DNA from: Variovorax boronicumulans
GTDB taxonomy: Bacteria; Pseudomonadota; Gammaproteobacteria; Burkholderiales; Burkholderiaceae_C
NCBI RefSeq assembly: GCF_007677875.1
Contig: NZ_VEDO01000006.1
Location: forward strand, 124,001-188,000
Reading direction: 5' to 3'
DNA: 64,000 nt
The position numbers and the translations under genes are program-made. Under the pieces are notes generated by a model that saw only the letters and a program-made list of their open reading frames with translations, ran no database searches and had not been told where the DNA came from. This document shows, in pieces, positions 32,008 through 41,494 of this stretch. Each line of letters starts with the position of its first letter. The stretch's first letter is position 1.

Positions 32008-32837
32008 GCGGCCTTCTTGAGCTTGGGATCGAGCATGTCGCGCACGCCGTCGCCCAGCAGTTGCAGCGAGAGCGCCGTCAGGATGATGGCCAGGCCCGGG
32101 AACAGCACGACCCAGAACGCGCGGTCGGCGTATTGCTGGCTGCCCGCGACCATGGTGCCCCAGGTGGGAATCTCCGGCGGTACGCCCACGCCCAGGAAGG
32201 ACAGGCCGGCCTCGGCCAGGATGGCGTAGGCGAAGATGAAGGAGCCCTGCACGAGGATGGGCGAGAGCAGGTTGGGCAGCACGTGGTGCCACAGGATGTG
32301 CGGCGTGCGCGCGCCGATGGCCCGGGCCGCCTCCACGAACAGCAGCTCGCGCACCACCAGCGTGGAGGCCCGCACCACCCGCGCCACGCGCGGCGTGTAG
32401 ACCAGCACCAGAGCCAGCACCACGTTGGTCAGCGAGGGGCCGAGGATGGCGACCAGCGCGATGGCCAGCAGGATGTCGGGGAAGCTCATCATGGCGTCGA
32501 CCACGCGCATGATGGGCGCGTCGAGCCGGCGAAAGAAGCCGGCGACGAGGCCCACGAGCGTGCCGAACACCACCGAACCCAGGGCCGTCATCGCGGCAAT
32601 CGACAGCGAGTAGCGCGCGCCGTGCACCACGCGGGCATAGAGGTCGCGGCCCAGTTCGTCGGTTCCCAGCAGGTGCTCGGCGCTCGGGGCCTTGAGACGG
32701 TGGAGCACCGCCGTGTCGTTGGGGTCGGCGCTGGCGAACACCGAGGCGCCCAGCGCCAGCACCACGATGGCGGCCAGCACGATGGCCGACAGAAGCACGA
32801 TGCGGCGGCGGAACAGGCGGGTGAGGACGGCTTTCAT
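32004..32837 (-). CDS. Peptide-type ABC importer permease, DppC-like
   Basis: A 277-residue inner-membrane permease with an N-terminal OppC_N segment ([19 protein letters not shown]), five further membrane helices and the EAA loop [20 protein letters not shown] that contacts the ATPase. The [13 protein letters not shown] motif near residue 60 is typical of DppC. It follows the DppB-like permease by one nucleotide and overlaps the ATPase gene by 4 nt. Confidence 0.93.
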
Positions 32838-32838
32838 C

Positions 32839-33780
32839 TCAAACCTTCACACGCGGGTCGACAACGGCGTACAGCATGTCGATCGCGAAGTTGATGAACA
32901 CGTAGATCGCCGCGATGACCAGCAGCGCGCCCTGGATCACCGGGTAGTCGCGCCGCAGCACGGCGTTGACCACGAGGTTGCCGACGCCGGGCAGGCCGAA
33001 CACGGTTTCGGTCACGACGGCGCCGCCGATCATGAGCGCGGTGGTCAGGCCCACGACCGTGACGATGGGCACCATGGCGTTGCGCAGCGCGTGCTTGAGC
33101 ACGACGATGCCCTCGCCCAGCCCTTTGGCGCGCGCGGTGCGCACGTAGTCTTCGCCCAGCACGTCGAGCATGGACGCGCGCGTGAAGCGCGTGATGAGCG
33201 CCGAGTTGAGCAGGCCCAGCACCGTGGCCGGCAGCACCAGCGCATGCAGGCGCTCGGCCAGCGGCGCGCCGGGGTCGCCGTAGCCCGAGACCGGGAACCA
33301 GCCCATCTTCACGGCGAAGATCTGGATCAGCACGATGCCCAGCCAGAAGCTCGGCACGCTGGCGCCCAGCATCGCGATGCCCGTGAACGCCTGGTCCACG
33401 GCCTTGCCGCGGAACACGGCCGAGACGATGCCGCAGGGAATGCCGATCAGCGCCGCCAGGCCCACGGCCATCAGCGTGAGCAGCGCCGTGGGTTCGGCGC
33501 GCTGCGCCAGGGCCTGCGTGACGGGCTGCTGCAGGAAGATGGAATCGCCCAGGTTGCCCTGCAGCACCTCGCGCAGCCAGTAGCCGAACTGCACGGGCAG
33601 CGGTTTGTCCAGCCCGTACTGCTGCTGCACGCGCGCGATGTCGGCGGCCGTGGCCTGCTCACCCAGCAGCACGGCCACGGGGTCGCCCGAGGCGGCGCGT
33701 GTCAGGATGAAGACCAGCACGGCCACGATGGCCAGCACGGCCAGCATGCCGGCGGCCTTGGAGAGGACGAAACGGTGCAC
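32839..33780 (-). CDS. Peptide-type ABC importer permease, DppB-like
   Basis: A 313-residue permease with six predicted membrane helices, the periplasmic YGLDKPLPVQFGYWL segment after helix 1, and the EAA-type loop RTARAKGLGEGIVVLKHALRN. The start is GTG at 33780 with AAGGAGG 7 nt upstream. Between it and the binding-protein gene lies repeat copy B. It forms the channel with the DppC-like partner. Confidence 0.93.
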   Translation of the reverse strand: MHRFVLSKAAGMLAVLAIVAVLVFILTRAASGDPVAVLLGEQATAADIARVQQQYGLDKPLPVQFGYWLREVLQGNLGDSIFLQQPVTQALAQRAEPTALLTLMAVGLAALIGIPCGIVSAVFRGKAVDQAFTGIAMLGASVPSFWLGIVLIQIFAVKMGWFPVSGYGDPGAPLAERLHALVLPATVLGLLNSALITRFTRASMLDVLGEDYVRTARAKGLGEGIVVLKHALRNAMVPIVTVVGLTTALMIGGAVVTETVFGLPGVGNLVVNAVLRRDYPVIQGALLVIAAIYVFINFAIDMLYAVVDPRVKV

Positions 33781-33854
33781 GGTGGCGCCTCCTTCCGGGT
33801 CGATGAAACGTGTCGTTGTCAGGGTCCTGCGCGGCTGGCTCTGCCACGCGACCG

Positions 33855-33954
33855 AAGGCCGCGGAGCAGGCCATGCCAGGGCACCCGCGGAACTGGCTCT
33901 GCCAGGCCGCTGGGTGCGCCCCCCTTGGGGGGAGCGCCGCAGGCGCCTGGGGGG
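33855..33954 (-). repeat. Intra-operon repeat, copy B
   Basis: On the minus strand it begins immediately after the TAA of the solute-binding protein gene. It contains CCCCCCAAGGGGGG, then CTGGCAGAGCCAG and GGCATGGCCTGCTCCGCGGCC, matching copies A and C block for block. The G/C hairpin is made of different bases from copies A and C but still pairs. It lies 74 nt before the DppB-like start and is oriented with transcription. Confidence 0.85.
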
Positions 33955-35508
33955 TTACTTGATTCTTGCGTTCCAGAAGAACGGCCAGGTGGCCGGCACA
34001 TAGCCGTCCAGCGCCGGGCTCTTGGCCGACAGGCCGCTGAACTTGCCCACGTTGATGTAAGGCACTTCGTCGTAGACGATCTGCTGCACCTTGCCCCACA
34101 GCGCGCCGCGCTTGGCCGGGTCGGTCTCGGCGTTGAAGGCGGCCAGCGCGGCCTGCTTGGCCGGCGTCTCCCACCAGCCCGGTGCGCCGTCGCCCAGTTG
34201 CGGCGGCGACAGCATGGGCTCGGGGAACTGGCCCGAGTGGGTCACGTAGATGTCCCAGAGCTTGGCGTCGTTGCGGCGCTGCACCAGCGTGGCCCAGTCG
34301 ACCACGTTGAGGTCGGCCTTGAAGCCGGCGCGCTTGAGCTGCTCGGCCATCAACAGCGCCATGTTGTAGTGGAAGTCGTACTGGCGGCTGGTCAGCACGC
34401 GGATCGGCTCGCCCTTGTAGCCGGCCTTGGCCGCGAGTTCCTTGGCCCTGGCCGCGTTGCGCTGGTTGTACTGGTCGGTGCCGGCCGTGGAGTAGAACGG
34501 CGAGCCCTTGGGGAAGTGGTTGCCTTCGACCGTGAAGAAGCGCGTGTCGCCGAAGCCGGCCGCCAGCATCTCGCCCTCGCCCAGCGCGGTCTGCAGGGCC
34601 TGGCGCAGCGGCTGGTTGGCCAGCACGCCTTCCTTGGTGTTGAGCACGAGGTAGGGGAAGCCGAAGGACGGCGTCAGCACGGGCACGGTCTTGCCGGCGG
34701 CCTTCTCTAGGCGGGTCAGGGCTTCCGTGGGCAGCAGGTCGGCGAAGTCGTACTGGCCAGCCAGCGCACCTTCCACGCGCGTGTTGGCATTGGGCACGGG
34801 CACGAAGCGCAGTTCGCCGATCAGGGCCTCGCGCTTGCCGCCGTAGCCGCTCGCCGGTTCCTTGCGCGCGGCGTACTTGTCGAAGCGTTCCAGCAGCAGG
34901 TACTGGTCGGGCCGGCGCTCCTTGAACTTGTAGGGGCCGGTGCCGACGAAGTCCTTGAGCGGCGTGGCGATGGACTCCTTGGCCATGATGGCGGCCATGC
35001 CGCTGGGCAGCGCCAGCTGGGCCAGCAACGGTGCGTAGGGCGAGTTCAAGGCGATCTCCACCGTGCCCGGTCCCTTGGCCTGGATGTGCGCCAGCTGCTT
35101 GCCCACCGCCTTGCCGCGCGGGGCCTGCTCGACCCAGCGCTGCAGGCTGGCGACCACGTCATCGGCCGTGAGCGCACGGCCGCTGTGCAGCTGCACGTCC
35201 TTGCGCAGCGCGATGGTGTAGACCTTGCCGTCGGCCGAGATCTTGGGCATGCCCTCGGCCAGCATGGGCACCACCTTCCACTGGCCGTCGAAGGTGTAGA
35301 GCGTCTCGTAGACGTGCTGCATGATGGTGCCCACCAGGTCGGCCGTGCTGGCCATCGGGTCCAGCGTCTGCGGCTCGGCCACCATGGCCAACGTGGCGTG
35401 CGCACGCGGCGTCTGCGCCAGAGCCTGCTGGGCGGCGGGTGCCAACAGTGCCAGCGCCGCGGCGGCATGCACCAGATGGCGGCGGCGGAGGGTGGGGGTC
35501 ATGCTCAT
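33955..35508 (-). CDS. Peptide-type ABC transporter solute-binding protein (SBP family 5)
   Basis: A 517-residue periplasmic protein: signal peptide to about residue 32 (LALLAPAAQQALAQ), then the family-5 binding fold (AEPQTLDPMAS, ALTADDVVASLQRW, VGTGPYKF). It captures the substrate for the downstream permeases. The ATG at 35508 has AGGAG 6 nt upstream; a second ATG two codons later is possible. First gene of the leftward operon, facing the divergent RidA gene across two RpiR-type sites. Confidence 0.93.
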   Translation of the reverse strand: MSMTPTLRRRHLVHAAAALALLAPAAQQALAQTPRAHATLAMVAEPQTLDPMASTADLVGTIMQHVYETLYTFDGQWKVVPMLAEGMPKISADGKVYTIALRKDVQLHSGRALTADDVVASLQRWVEQAPRGKAVGKQLAHIQAKGPGTVEIALNSPYAPLLAQLALPSGMAAIMAKESIATPLKDFVGTGPYKFKERRPDQYLLLERFDKYAARKEPASGYGGKREALIGELRFVPVPNANTRVEGALAGQYDFADLLPTEALTRLEKAAGKTVPVLTPSFGFPYLVLNTKEGVLANQPLRQALQTALGEGEMLAAGFGDTRFFTVEGNHFPKGSPFYSTAGTDQYNQRNAARAKELAAKAGYKGEPIRVLTSRQYDFHYNMALLMAEQLKRAGFKADLNVVDWATLVQRRNDAKLWDIYVTHSGQFPEPMLSPPQLGDGAPGWWETPAKQAALAAFNAETDPAKRGALWGKVQQIVYDEVPYINVGKFSGLSAKSPALDGYVPATWPFFWNARIK

Positions 35509-35544
35509 CGAGCTCTCCTGTGGGGTCCGGATGCACCGGAAGTG

Positions 35545-35559
35545 TGAAAGTAAATTTCA
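35545..35559. promoter_or_regulatory. RpiR-type operator candidate 1 (TGAAA-N5-TTTCA)
   Basis: TGAAAGTAAATTTCA is a perfect 5+5 inverted repeat with a 5-bp spacer, set in an AT-rich patch 37 bp before the binding-protein start. Such TGAAA/TTTCA palindromes are typical of RpiR-family sites, and an RpiR gene is in the same locus. Binding is inferred. Confidence 0.6.
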
Positions 35560-35628
35560 GACAAACGAACTTTGCGCGAGTATTGCAAGTTCCGCACCAG
35601 GGTTTTCCCGGTGTCTTTGCGTCCTTTC

Positions 35629-35643
35629 TGAAATAAACTTTCT
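35629..35643. promoter_or_regulatory. RpiR-type operator candidate 2 (TGAAA-N5-TTTCT)
   Basis: TGAAATAAACTTTCT differs from the perfect palindrome at one end base. It lies 24 bp before the RidA start, 84 bp (eight helical turns) from candidate 1. The extended sequences AAAGTAAATTTCAGA and, reversed, AAAGTTTATTTCAGA match at 13 of 15 positions, so the two sites form an inverted pair over the divergent promoters. Confidence 0.58.
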
Positions 35644-35667
35644 CCACTTTCCACAGGAGTCCTATCC

Positions 35668-36057
35668 ATGCCGCTCGAATACCTGGGCAACCCGCCCGTC
35701 GCCTCCGACCGCCAGGTTCGTCCCTTCTCGCCCGCCGTGCGCGCCGGCGACTTCATCTATGTGTCGGGCCAGGTGCCTGGCAACGCCCAGGGCGAGATCG
35801 TCGTGGGTGGCATCGAGGCGCAGACGCGCCAGGTCATGGAGAACCTCAAGGCCGCGCTGGCGCTGGCCGGCGCCACGCTGGACGACGTCTGCAAGTGCAA
35901 CTGCTGGCTGCACGACGCGCGCGACTTCGGCGCGTTCAACCGCATCTACCTGGAGTACTTCCCGAACGGCAAACCCGCGCGTTCGACCACCGAGGCGCGG
36001 CTGATGGTGGACGCCAAGGTCGAGATCGACGTCATCGCGTACAAGCCCAAAGACTGA
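35668..36057 (+). CDS. RidA-family 2-iminobutanoate/2-aminoacrylate deaminase
   Basis: A 129-residue protein of the YjgF/YER057c/UK114 fold. It has the GDFIYVSGQVPGNAQGEIV segment and the KARxxxTE-type pocket with Arg near residue 105 (PARSTTEARL). It hydrolyses reactive enamine/imine intermediates released by PLP dehydratases. AGGAG lies 8 nt before the ATG. Divergent from the importer/dehydratase operon and sharing its putative RpiR sites, it fits as the detoxifying partner of the D-amino-acid dehydratase-like enzyme. Confidence 0.9.
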   Translation: MPLEYLGNPPVASDRQVRPFSPAVRAGDFIYVSGQVPGNAQGEIVVGGIEAQTRQVMENLKAALALAGATLDDVCKCNCWLHDARDFGAFNRIYLEYFPNGKPARSTTEARLMVDAKVEIDVIAYKPKD

Positions 36058-36114
36058 CCTCACCACGCGCAGCCACGCCGGCTGCATGCGCCGATGCCAG
36101 GATAATTTCGGGCT

Positions 36115-38010
36115 ATGGCATTGATTTCCCTATTGGACGCCCATCTGGCGTTCGGTCACGTGGCGCTGCTCGACGGTGCCCAGTTTTCCCTCGAGGCCGG
36201 CGAGCGCGTCGGCCTGATCGGCCGCAATGGTGCAGGCAAGTCGTCCCTGTTGAAGATCCTCGCCGGCCTGGAGAAGGCGGACGACGGCAGCCTCCATGTG
36301 CAGCAGGGGCTGCGTCTGGCCTATGTGGCGCAGGAGCCCGTGCTGCCCCCCGATGCGAGCGTGTTCGAGGCGGCCAGCGCGGGATTGGCCGCGGCGATCA
36401 CGGCCCGCGACGCCTATCTGCAAGGCGGTGAGGGCATGGACCTGGACGCCCTGCAGACCCAGGTGGAGGCCTTCGACGCCTGGAACTGGGAGCAGCGCGT
36501 GGAAGAGACGCTGCAGCGTCTGCACCTGGACGCCCAGGCCCGCGTCGGCGACCTGTCGGGCGGCACGCGCAAGCGCGTCGCACTGGCGCAGGCCTTGGTC
36601 GCGCGGCCCGACGTGCTGTTCCTCGACGAGCCCACCAACCACCTGGACCTCGATTCCATCGCCTGGCTGGAGGACCTGCTGATCGACTTCAAGGGCGCCA
36701 TCGTGACGATCACGCACGACCGCAGCTTCCTGGACCGCGTGGCCACGCGCATCGTCGAGCTGGACCGCGGCCAGCTCATGTCCTACCCGGGCAACTTCGC
36801 CACCTACCAGCGCGACAAGGCCGAGCAACTGGCCCAGGAGGCGGTCATCAACGCCAAGGCCGACAAGCTACTGGCACAGGAAGAGGTCTGGGTGCGCAAG
36901 GGCGTGGAGGCGCGGCGCACGCGCAGCCAGAGCCGCATCGCCCGGCTCGAGGCCTTGCGTGCCTCGCGCGCGGCGCGGCGCGACGCCGTGGGCCGCGTGC
37001 GCATGGACCTGGCCACCGGCCAGAGCAGCGGCAAGATCGTGGCCGAGCTGACCGAGGTCGGCCTGTCGTTCGGCGAGCGCCGCATCGTCGAGGGCTTCTC
37101 CGCCACCATCCTGCGCGGCGACAAGGTCGGCCTGCTGGGTGCCAACGGCGCGGGCAAGACCACGCTGCTCAAGCTGATCCTGGGCCAGCTCGAGCCCGAC
37201 CGCGGCAGCGTGCGCCGCGGCAGCAACCTGGAGGTGGCCTACTTCGACCAGATGCGCAACGCGCTCGACCTCGACGCCACGCTGGAGGACTTCATCAGCC
37301 CGGGCAGCGAGTGGATCGAGATCGGCAACCAGCGCAAGCACGTCAAGAGCTACCTGGGCGACTTCCTGTTCTCGCCGGCCCGTGCCAACTCGCCCGTGCG
37401 CTCGCTCTCGGGCGGCGAGCGCAACCGCCTGCTGCTGGCCCGGCTGTTCGCGCGGCCGGCCAACGTGCTGGTGCTGGACGAGCCGACCAACGACCTGGAC
37501 ATCGACACGCTGGAACTGCTCGAAGAGCTGCTGCAGGACTACCCCGGCACCGTGTTTCTGGTCAGCCACGACCGTGCCTTCGTCGACAACGTGGTGACCA
37601 GCATCATCGCCCACGAGCCCACGCCGCAGGAGCCGGCGCGCTGGCGCGAGTACGAAGGCTCGGTGCAGGACTGGCTGGACCAGTCGCGCCGTGTGCGTGC
37701 CCACGAGGCGGCCAGTGCCGCAGCTGCCGCGCCGGCTCCGGCGGTGCCCAAGCCCAGCGCGCCCGCTCCGGCTGCGGCCGGCGCACGCCGCAAGCTCAGC
37801 TACAAGGAGCAGCGGGAACTGGAGGCCCTGCCGGCCCGCATCGCCGCCCTCGAGGCCGAGCAGAAGCAGATCGATGCCGAGCTCGACGGCGGCAATCTGT
37901 ACGCCAGCGACGGTGTGCGCGCCGCCGCGCTGGCCCAGCGCCACAGCGCACTGGACGAGGAACTGCTGGCAGCGCTGGAGCGTTGGGAGGCGCTCGAGCA
38001 AGCGGGCTGA
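36115..38010 (+). CDS. uup: ABC-F family ATPase Uup
   Basis: A 631-residue soluble ABC-F protein with two ATPase cassettes (Walker A GRNGAGKSS and GANGAGKTT; signatures LSGGTRKR and LSGGERNR) joined by the ABC-F linker helix region (about residues 240-310). An Ala/Pro-rich hinge (about 540-560) leads to the C-terminal coiled coil (KLSYKEQRELEALPARI to the end), the Uup-type DNA/ribosome-binding tail. Uup acts in ribosome rescue and in limiting precise excision of transposons. It is not a transporter, as it has no membrane domain or partner. Confidence 0.95.
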   Translation: MALISLLDAHLAFGHVALLDGAQFSLEAGERVGLIGRNGAGKSSLLKILAGLEKADDGSLHVQQGLRLAYVAQEPVLPPDASVFEAASAGLAAAITARDAYLQGGEGMDLDALQTQVEAFDAWNWEQRVEETLQRLHLDAQARVGDLSGGTRKRVALAQALVARPDVLFLDEPTNHLDLDSIAWLEDLLIDFKGAIVTITHDRSFLDRVATRIVELDRGQLMSYPGNFATYQRDKAEQLAQEAVINAKADKLLAQEEVWVRKGVEARRTRSQSRIARLEALRASRAARRDAVGRVRMDLATGQSSGKIVAELTEVGLSFGERRIVEGFSATILRGDKVGLLGANGAGKTTLLKLILGQLEPDRGSVRRGSNLEVAYFDQMRNALDLDATLEDFISPGSEWIEIGNQRKHVKSYLGDFLFSPARANSPVRSLSGGERNRLLLARLFARPANVLVLDEPTNDLDIDTLELLEELLQDYPGTVFLVSHDRAFVDNVVTSIIAHEPTPQEPARWREYEGSVQDWLDQSRRVRAHEAASAAAAAPAPAVPKPSAPAPAAAGARRKLSYKEQRELEALPARIAALEAEQKQIDAELDGGNLYASDGVRAAALAQRHSALDEELLAALERWEALEQAG

Positions 38011-38076
38011 GCCCACAGCGGCGCAGCGGTTGCGCCTACAGACGCGCGGGCTGGGCGTGGCTACCGTCATGGCGCC

Positions 38077-39699
38077 ATGCAGCAGCCGCCCTTCCTCCCC
38101 GCCGTCCGCCGCCGCTTGCCGGCCCTGCAGCTGCTGATCGTGCTGCTTGCGCTGTGGCTCACGGGCTGCGCCAGCCTGCCGAGCGAGGTGCAGCGCCCCG
38201 TCTCCCATGCCTTGGCGCACAGCGAAGACACCCGCCTGGGCCGCAGCATCGCAGAGTACGTCGCGCGCTCCGGCCAGCGCCAGGCCTCGGGTTTTCGGCT
38301 GCTGGGCGCCACCGAGGCGGCCTACAGCAGCCGGCTCAGCCTGATCGACGCCGCCGACCGCACGCTGGACCTGCAGTACTACGCCATCCTCGCCGACCCC
38401 AGCACCGGCCAGCTGCTGCAGCGCCTGCGCGAGGCCGCCGCGCGCGGCGTGCGTGTGCGCATCCTGCTCGACGACTTCAACACCACGGGCGCCAACGCCC
38501 AGGTGCTGCGGCTGGCCTTCGTTCCCAACATCGAGGTGCGGCTGTACAACCCGCTGCCGGGCTCGCGGCGCTCGCTCGCGGGCCGGCTGCTGGGCTCGCT
38601 GGGCAACATCGAGCAGGCCCAGCGGCGCATGCACAACAAGATGTTCATCGCCGACAACGCGCTGGGCATCACGGGCGGGCGCAACCTCGGCGATGCCTAC
38701 TTCGGCCAGGGGCAGGAGAGCAACTTCATCGACCTGGACGTGCTGGCGGCGGGCCGCATCGTGCGCGCCATGTCCGCGAGTTTCGACGCCTACTGGAACA
38801 ACGAACTCGCCTACCCCGTGCAGTCGCTGCTGACGCCCGACGAGCTCGACGCGTTGAAGAAGCCCGACGATCCGCTGGACCGGCCCGATCCCGACCCCGG
38901 CGCCTCGCCGCTGGACCTCTCGCCTGCCCGGCTCACCTGGGCTCCCGCGCTGTTGCTCGTGGACAAGGCCGACAAGATCGCCTCCGAGCAGGAAGGCCAG
39001 GCCGACACCGTGGTTGACGGCCTGCTGCGCCTGATGGCGACCACGCGCGAAGACCTGTTCATCGTCTCGCCTTATTTCGTGCCCGGCGAACCCATGATGG
39101 ACGTGTTCGCCCAGCTGCGCCGCGCCGGCGTGCGCGTGCGCGTGCTGACCAACTCGCTGGCCGCCACCGATGCGCCGCTGGCCCATGTGGGTTACGCGCG
39201 CTACCGCAAGCGCCTGCTGGAAATGGGCGTGGAGATCTACGAGATGCGCGCCGAGCTCGGCGCAGGCGACTCGGTGCTGACCGCAGGCTCCGCCAGCATG
39301 GCCCGCGTGGCACAGCGCGGCTCGGAAAGCAGCGCGCCGCGCGAGGCGGGTACCGGCGGCAGCGTCGGCACTTCGCGCGCCAGTCTGCACGCCAAGACCC
39401 TGGTGCTGGACCACAGCCTGCTGGTGGTCGGATCGATGAACCTGGACCTGCGTTCGCAGTTGCAGAACAGCGAGATCGCGCTGCTGATCCGCAGCGGCAC
39501 GCTGGCGCGCCAGGCCGAAGAGATGGCCAAGCCCGTGCTGGAACAGGACGCCTACCGCATGGGGCTGGAGGACGGCCAACTGGTCTGGCACGCGCCCGAC
39601 GGTCCGCCCATCCGCACCCGCTTCGAGCCCGACGCGGGGCTGGGCATGCAGTGGCTGCTCAAGCTCATCGGCCCGCTCGCGCCCGACGAGATGCTGTGA
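38077..39699 (+). CDS. Phospholipase D-family lipoprotein, cardiolipin synthase C-like
   Basis: A 540-residue protein with a lipoprotein signal peptide (LWLTGC, lipidated Cys31). Two HKD motifs form one active site: His186/Lys188/Asp193 (RMHNKMFIADN) and His438/Lys440/Asp445 (SLHAKTLVLDH). This layout matches the ClsC/YmdC branch, which makes cardiolipin from phosphatidylglycerol and phosphatidylethanolamine; other PLD phosphotransferases remain possible. It starts 66 nt after uup. Its stop codon directly abuts the end of the convergent cheB gene with no spacer. Confidence 0.9.
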   Translation: MQQPPFLPAVRRRLPALQLLIVLLALWLTGCASLPSEVQRPVSHALAHSEDTRLGRSIAEYVARSGQRQASGFRLLGATEAAYSSRLSLIDAADRTLDLQYYAILADPSTGQLLQRLREAAARGVRVRILLDDFNTTGANAQVLRLAFVPNIEVRLYNPLPGSRRSLAGRLLGSLGNIEQAQRRMHNKMFIADNALGITGGRNLGDAYFGQGQESNFIDLDVLAAGRIVRAMSASFDAYWNNELAYPVQSLLTPDELDALKKPDDPLDRPDPDPGASPLDLSPARLTWAPALLLVDKADKIASEQEGQADTVVDGLLRLMATTREDLFIVSPYFVPGEPMMDVFAQLRRAGVRVRVLTNSLAATDAPLAHVGYARYRKRLLEMGVEIYEMRAELGAGDSVLTAGSASMARVAQRGSESSAPREAGTGGSVGTSRASLHAKTLVLDHSLLVVGSMNLDLRSQLQNSEIALLIRSGTLARQAEEMAKPVLEQDAYRMGLEDGQLVWHAPDGPPIRTRFEPDAGLGMQWLLKLIGPLAPDEML

Positions 39700-40791
39700 T
39701 CAGATGCGGTGGTGCAGCCGTTCGGTCGCGCTGCCCAGCCGCGCCAGCAGGGCCGGCGCGATCTGGTTCAACGGCAGCACCTCGTCCACCGCACCGTGGG
39801 CGATGGCCTCCTTGGGCATGCCGAACACCACGCAGCTGGCTTCGTCCTGGGCGTAGTTGTAGCTGCCCTTGTCGCGCATCTCGCGCATGGCGCGCGCGCC
39901 GTCGTTGCCCATGCCGGTCAGCATGATGCCGTAGGCATTGCGCCCGACCAGCGCCGCGGCCGACAGGAACAGCACCTCCACCGAAGGCCGGTGCCGGTTC
40001 ACGGGCGGCGCGTCCTCCACCACCGCCATGTAGTTGGCGCCGCTGCGCTCGATGCGGAACTGGCGTCCGCCCGGCGCGATGTAGGCATGGCCCGGCAGGA
40101 TGCGCTCGCCGTGCTGCGCTTCCTTGACCGTGATGCGGCACAGCCCGTTCAGCCGCGCGGCAAAGCTGGTCGTGAAGCCCGGCGGCATGTGCTGGGTGAT
40201 GACGATGGCCGGCGCATCGGCCGGCATCGCCACGAGCACCTCGCGGATCGCCTCGGTGCCGCCCGTGGACGCGCCGATGCAGATCAACTTTTCGGTCGAC
40301 ACACGGCCCAGCAGGCCGCTGCGCGGCGGCGGGCTGGCCGGCGCAGCGGCTCCGGGCAGCGCAGCGACCACCGGCGGCGGCTTGCGGAATTTCGCGACCG
40401 AGGCCACGCGCACCTTCTCGACGATCTCGCCGGCCAGTTCCTGCAGGCCGGTGGCCAGGCCGATGCGCGGCTTGGCGACGAAGTCCACCGCGCCCAGCTC
40501 CAGCGCGCGCAGCGTCACCTCGGCGCCCTGCGCCGTCAGCGTGGAGACCATCACCACCGGCATGGGCCGCAGCCGCATGAGCCGGCCCAGGAAATCGATG
40601 CCGTCCATGCGCGGCATCTCCACGTCCAGCGTCACCACGTCGGGATTCAGCTCGCGGATCATCTCGCGCGCCACCAGCGGATCGTTGGCCGCGCCGACGC
40701 AGGTCATGTCGTGCTGGCGGTTGATGATCTCCGCCAGCAGGCTGCGCACCAGCGCCGAGTCGTCCACCACGAGGACACGGATCTTGGCCAT
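39700..40791 (-). CDS. cheB: Chemotaxis methylesterase/glutamine deamidase CheB
   Basis: A 363-residue two-domain protein. The receiver domain has phosphoacceptor Asp56 ([13 protein letters not shown]). The C-terminal methylesterase has the triad Ser175 (GASTGGTEA), His201 (TQHMPPGF) and Asp297 (TGMGNDGA). It removes methyl groups from chemoreceptor glutamates when phosphorylated by CheA. The start MAKIRVLVV is 1 nt from the cheD stop. Last gene of the che operon. Confidence 0.97.
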   Translation of the reverse strand: MAKIRVLVVDDSALVRSLLAEIINRQHDMTCVGAANDPLVAREMIRELNPDVVTLDVEMPRMDGIDFLGRLMRLRPMPVVMVSTLTAQGAEVTLRALELGAVDFVAKPRIGLATGLQELAGEIVEKVRVASVAKFRKPPPVVAALPGAAAPASPPPRSGLLGRVSTEKLICIGASTGGTEAIREVLVAMPADAPAIVITQHMPPGFTTSFAARLNGLCRITVKEAQHGERILPGHAYIAPGGRQFRIERSGANYMAVVEDAPPVNRHRPSVEVLFLSAAALVGRNAYGIMLTGMGNDGARAMREMRDKGSYNYAQDEASCVVFGMPKEAIAHGAVDEVLPLNQIAPALLARLGSATERLHHRI

Positions 40792-40792
40792 C

Positions 40793-41494
40793 TCAGAACA
40801 GGTCCACGGAACCGCCGGCGTTGGACTTGGCCACAGTGGCGGCATTGCCATTCTTCTCGTGGATCTCGATCTGCTCCGGATGTGCATGGGCCAGCCGCTT
40901 GACCATGGCCTTGCCCGTCACCGGGAAGAAGCAGACCTTGCGCGGGAAGATGTCCAGCACGTCCTGCGACAGCAGCGGGATGCGCTCGGTCTGCAGGTAG
41001 TCCACCACGAACTTGGTGTTGCGCTCGCCCACGTTCATGGTCGTGAAGTTGGCCATCACCTGGGCGCCGCCGAAGATCTTGGCTTGCAGCGACTCGCGCC
41101 GCGCGCCGCTCTTGAGCAACTCGTTGATCAGCAGTTCCATCGCGTAGGAGCCATAGCGGCCAAAGCCATCCTCGCCGCCCCCTTCGGGCAGCATGAAGTG
41201 GTTCATGCCGCCGATGCGCGCGCGCGAATCCCACAGACAGGCCGAGATGCACGAGCCCAGCACTGTCATCATCACGATGTCGTCGCCCGAGACGAAGTAC
41301 TCGCCCGGCAGCACCTTCACCGCGTTGTACTGGAAGTGGTGGTCCAGGTAGAAGAAGGAGGCTTCGCCGGGCTTGCGCGGCGCGCTCTTGAGCTGCTGCA
41401 GCGACACCGCCCCGGGCCCGCTGCGCGGCGCGGGCGTGGCGACGGGGGGCGGCGCACGGCGGCCGCCGAGGAGGCCTGTTTCAGCGACGCTCAT
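40793..41494 (-). CDS. cheD: Chemoreceptor glutamine deamidase CheD
   Basis: A 233-residue protein. The catalytic cysteine/histidine core is [12 protein letters not shown] followed by [12 protein letters not shown]. It deamidates receptor glutamines, in many species under CheC or CheY control. It ends NAGGSVDLF, almost the same tail as the CheZ-like protein of this operon (DAGSIELF). The start overlaps the cheR end by 14 nt, so translation is coupled. Confidence 0.94.
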   Translation of the reverse strand: MSVAETGLLGGRRAPPPVATPAPRSGPGAVSLQQLKSAPRKPGEASFFYLDHHFQYNAVKVLPGEYFVSGDDIVMMTVLGSCISACLWDSRARIGGMNHFMLPEGGGEDGFGRYGSYAMELLINELLKSGARRESLQAKIFGGAQVMANFTTMNVGERNTKFVVDYLQTERIPLLSQDVLDIFPRKVCFFPVTGKAMVKRLAHAHPEQIEIHEKNGNAATVAKSNAGGSVDLF

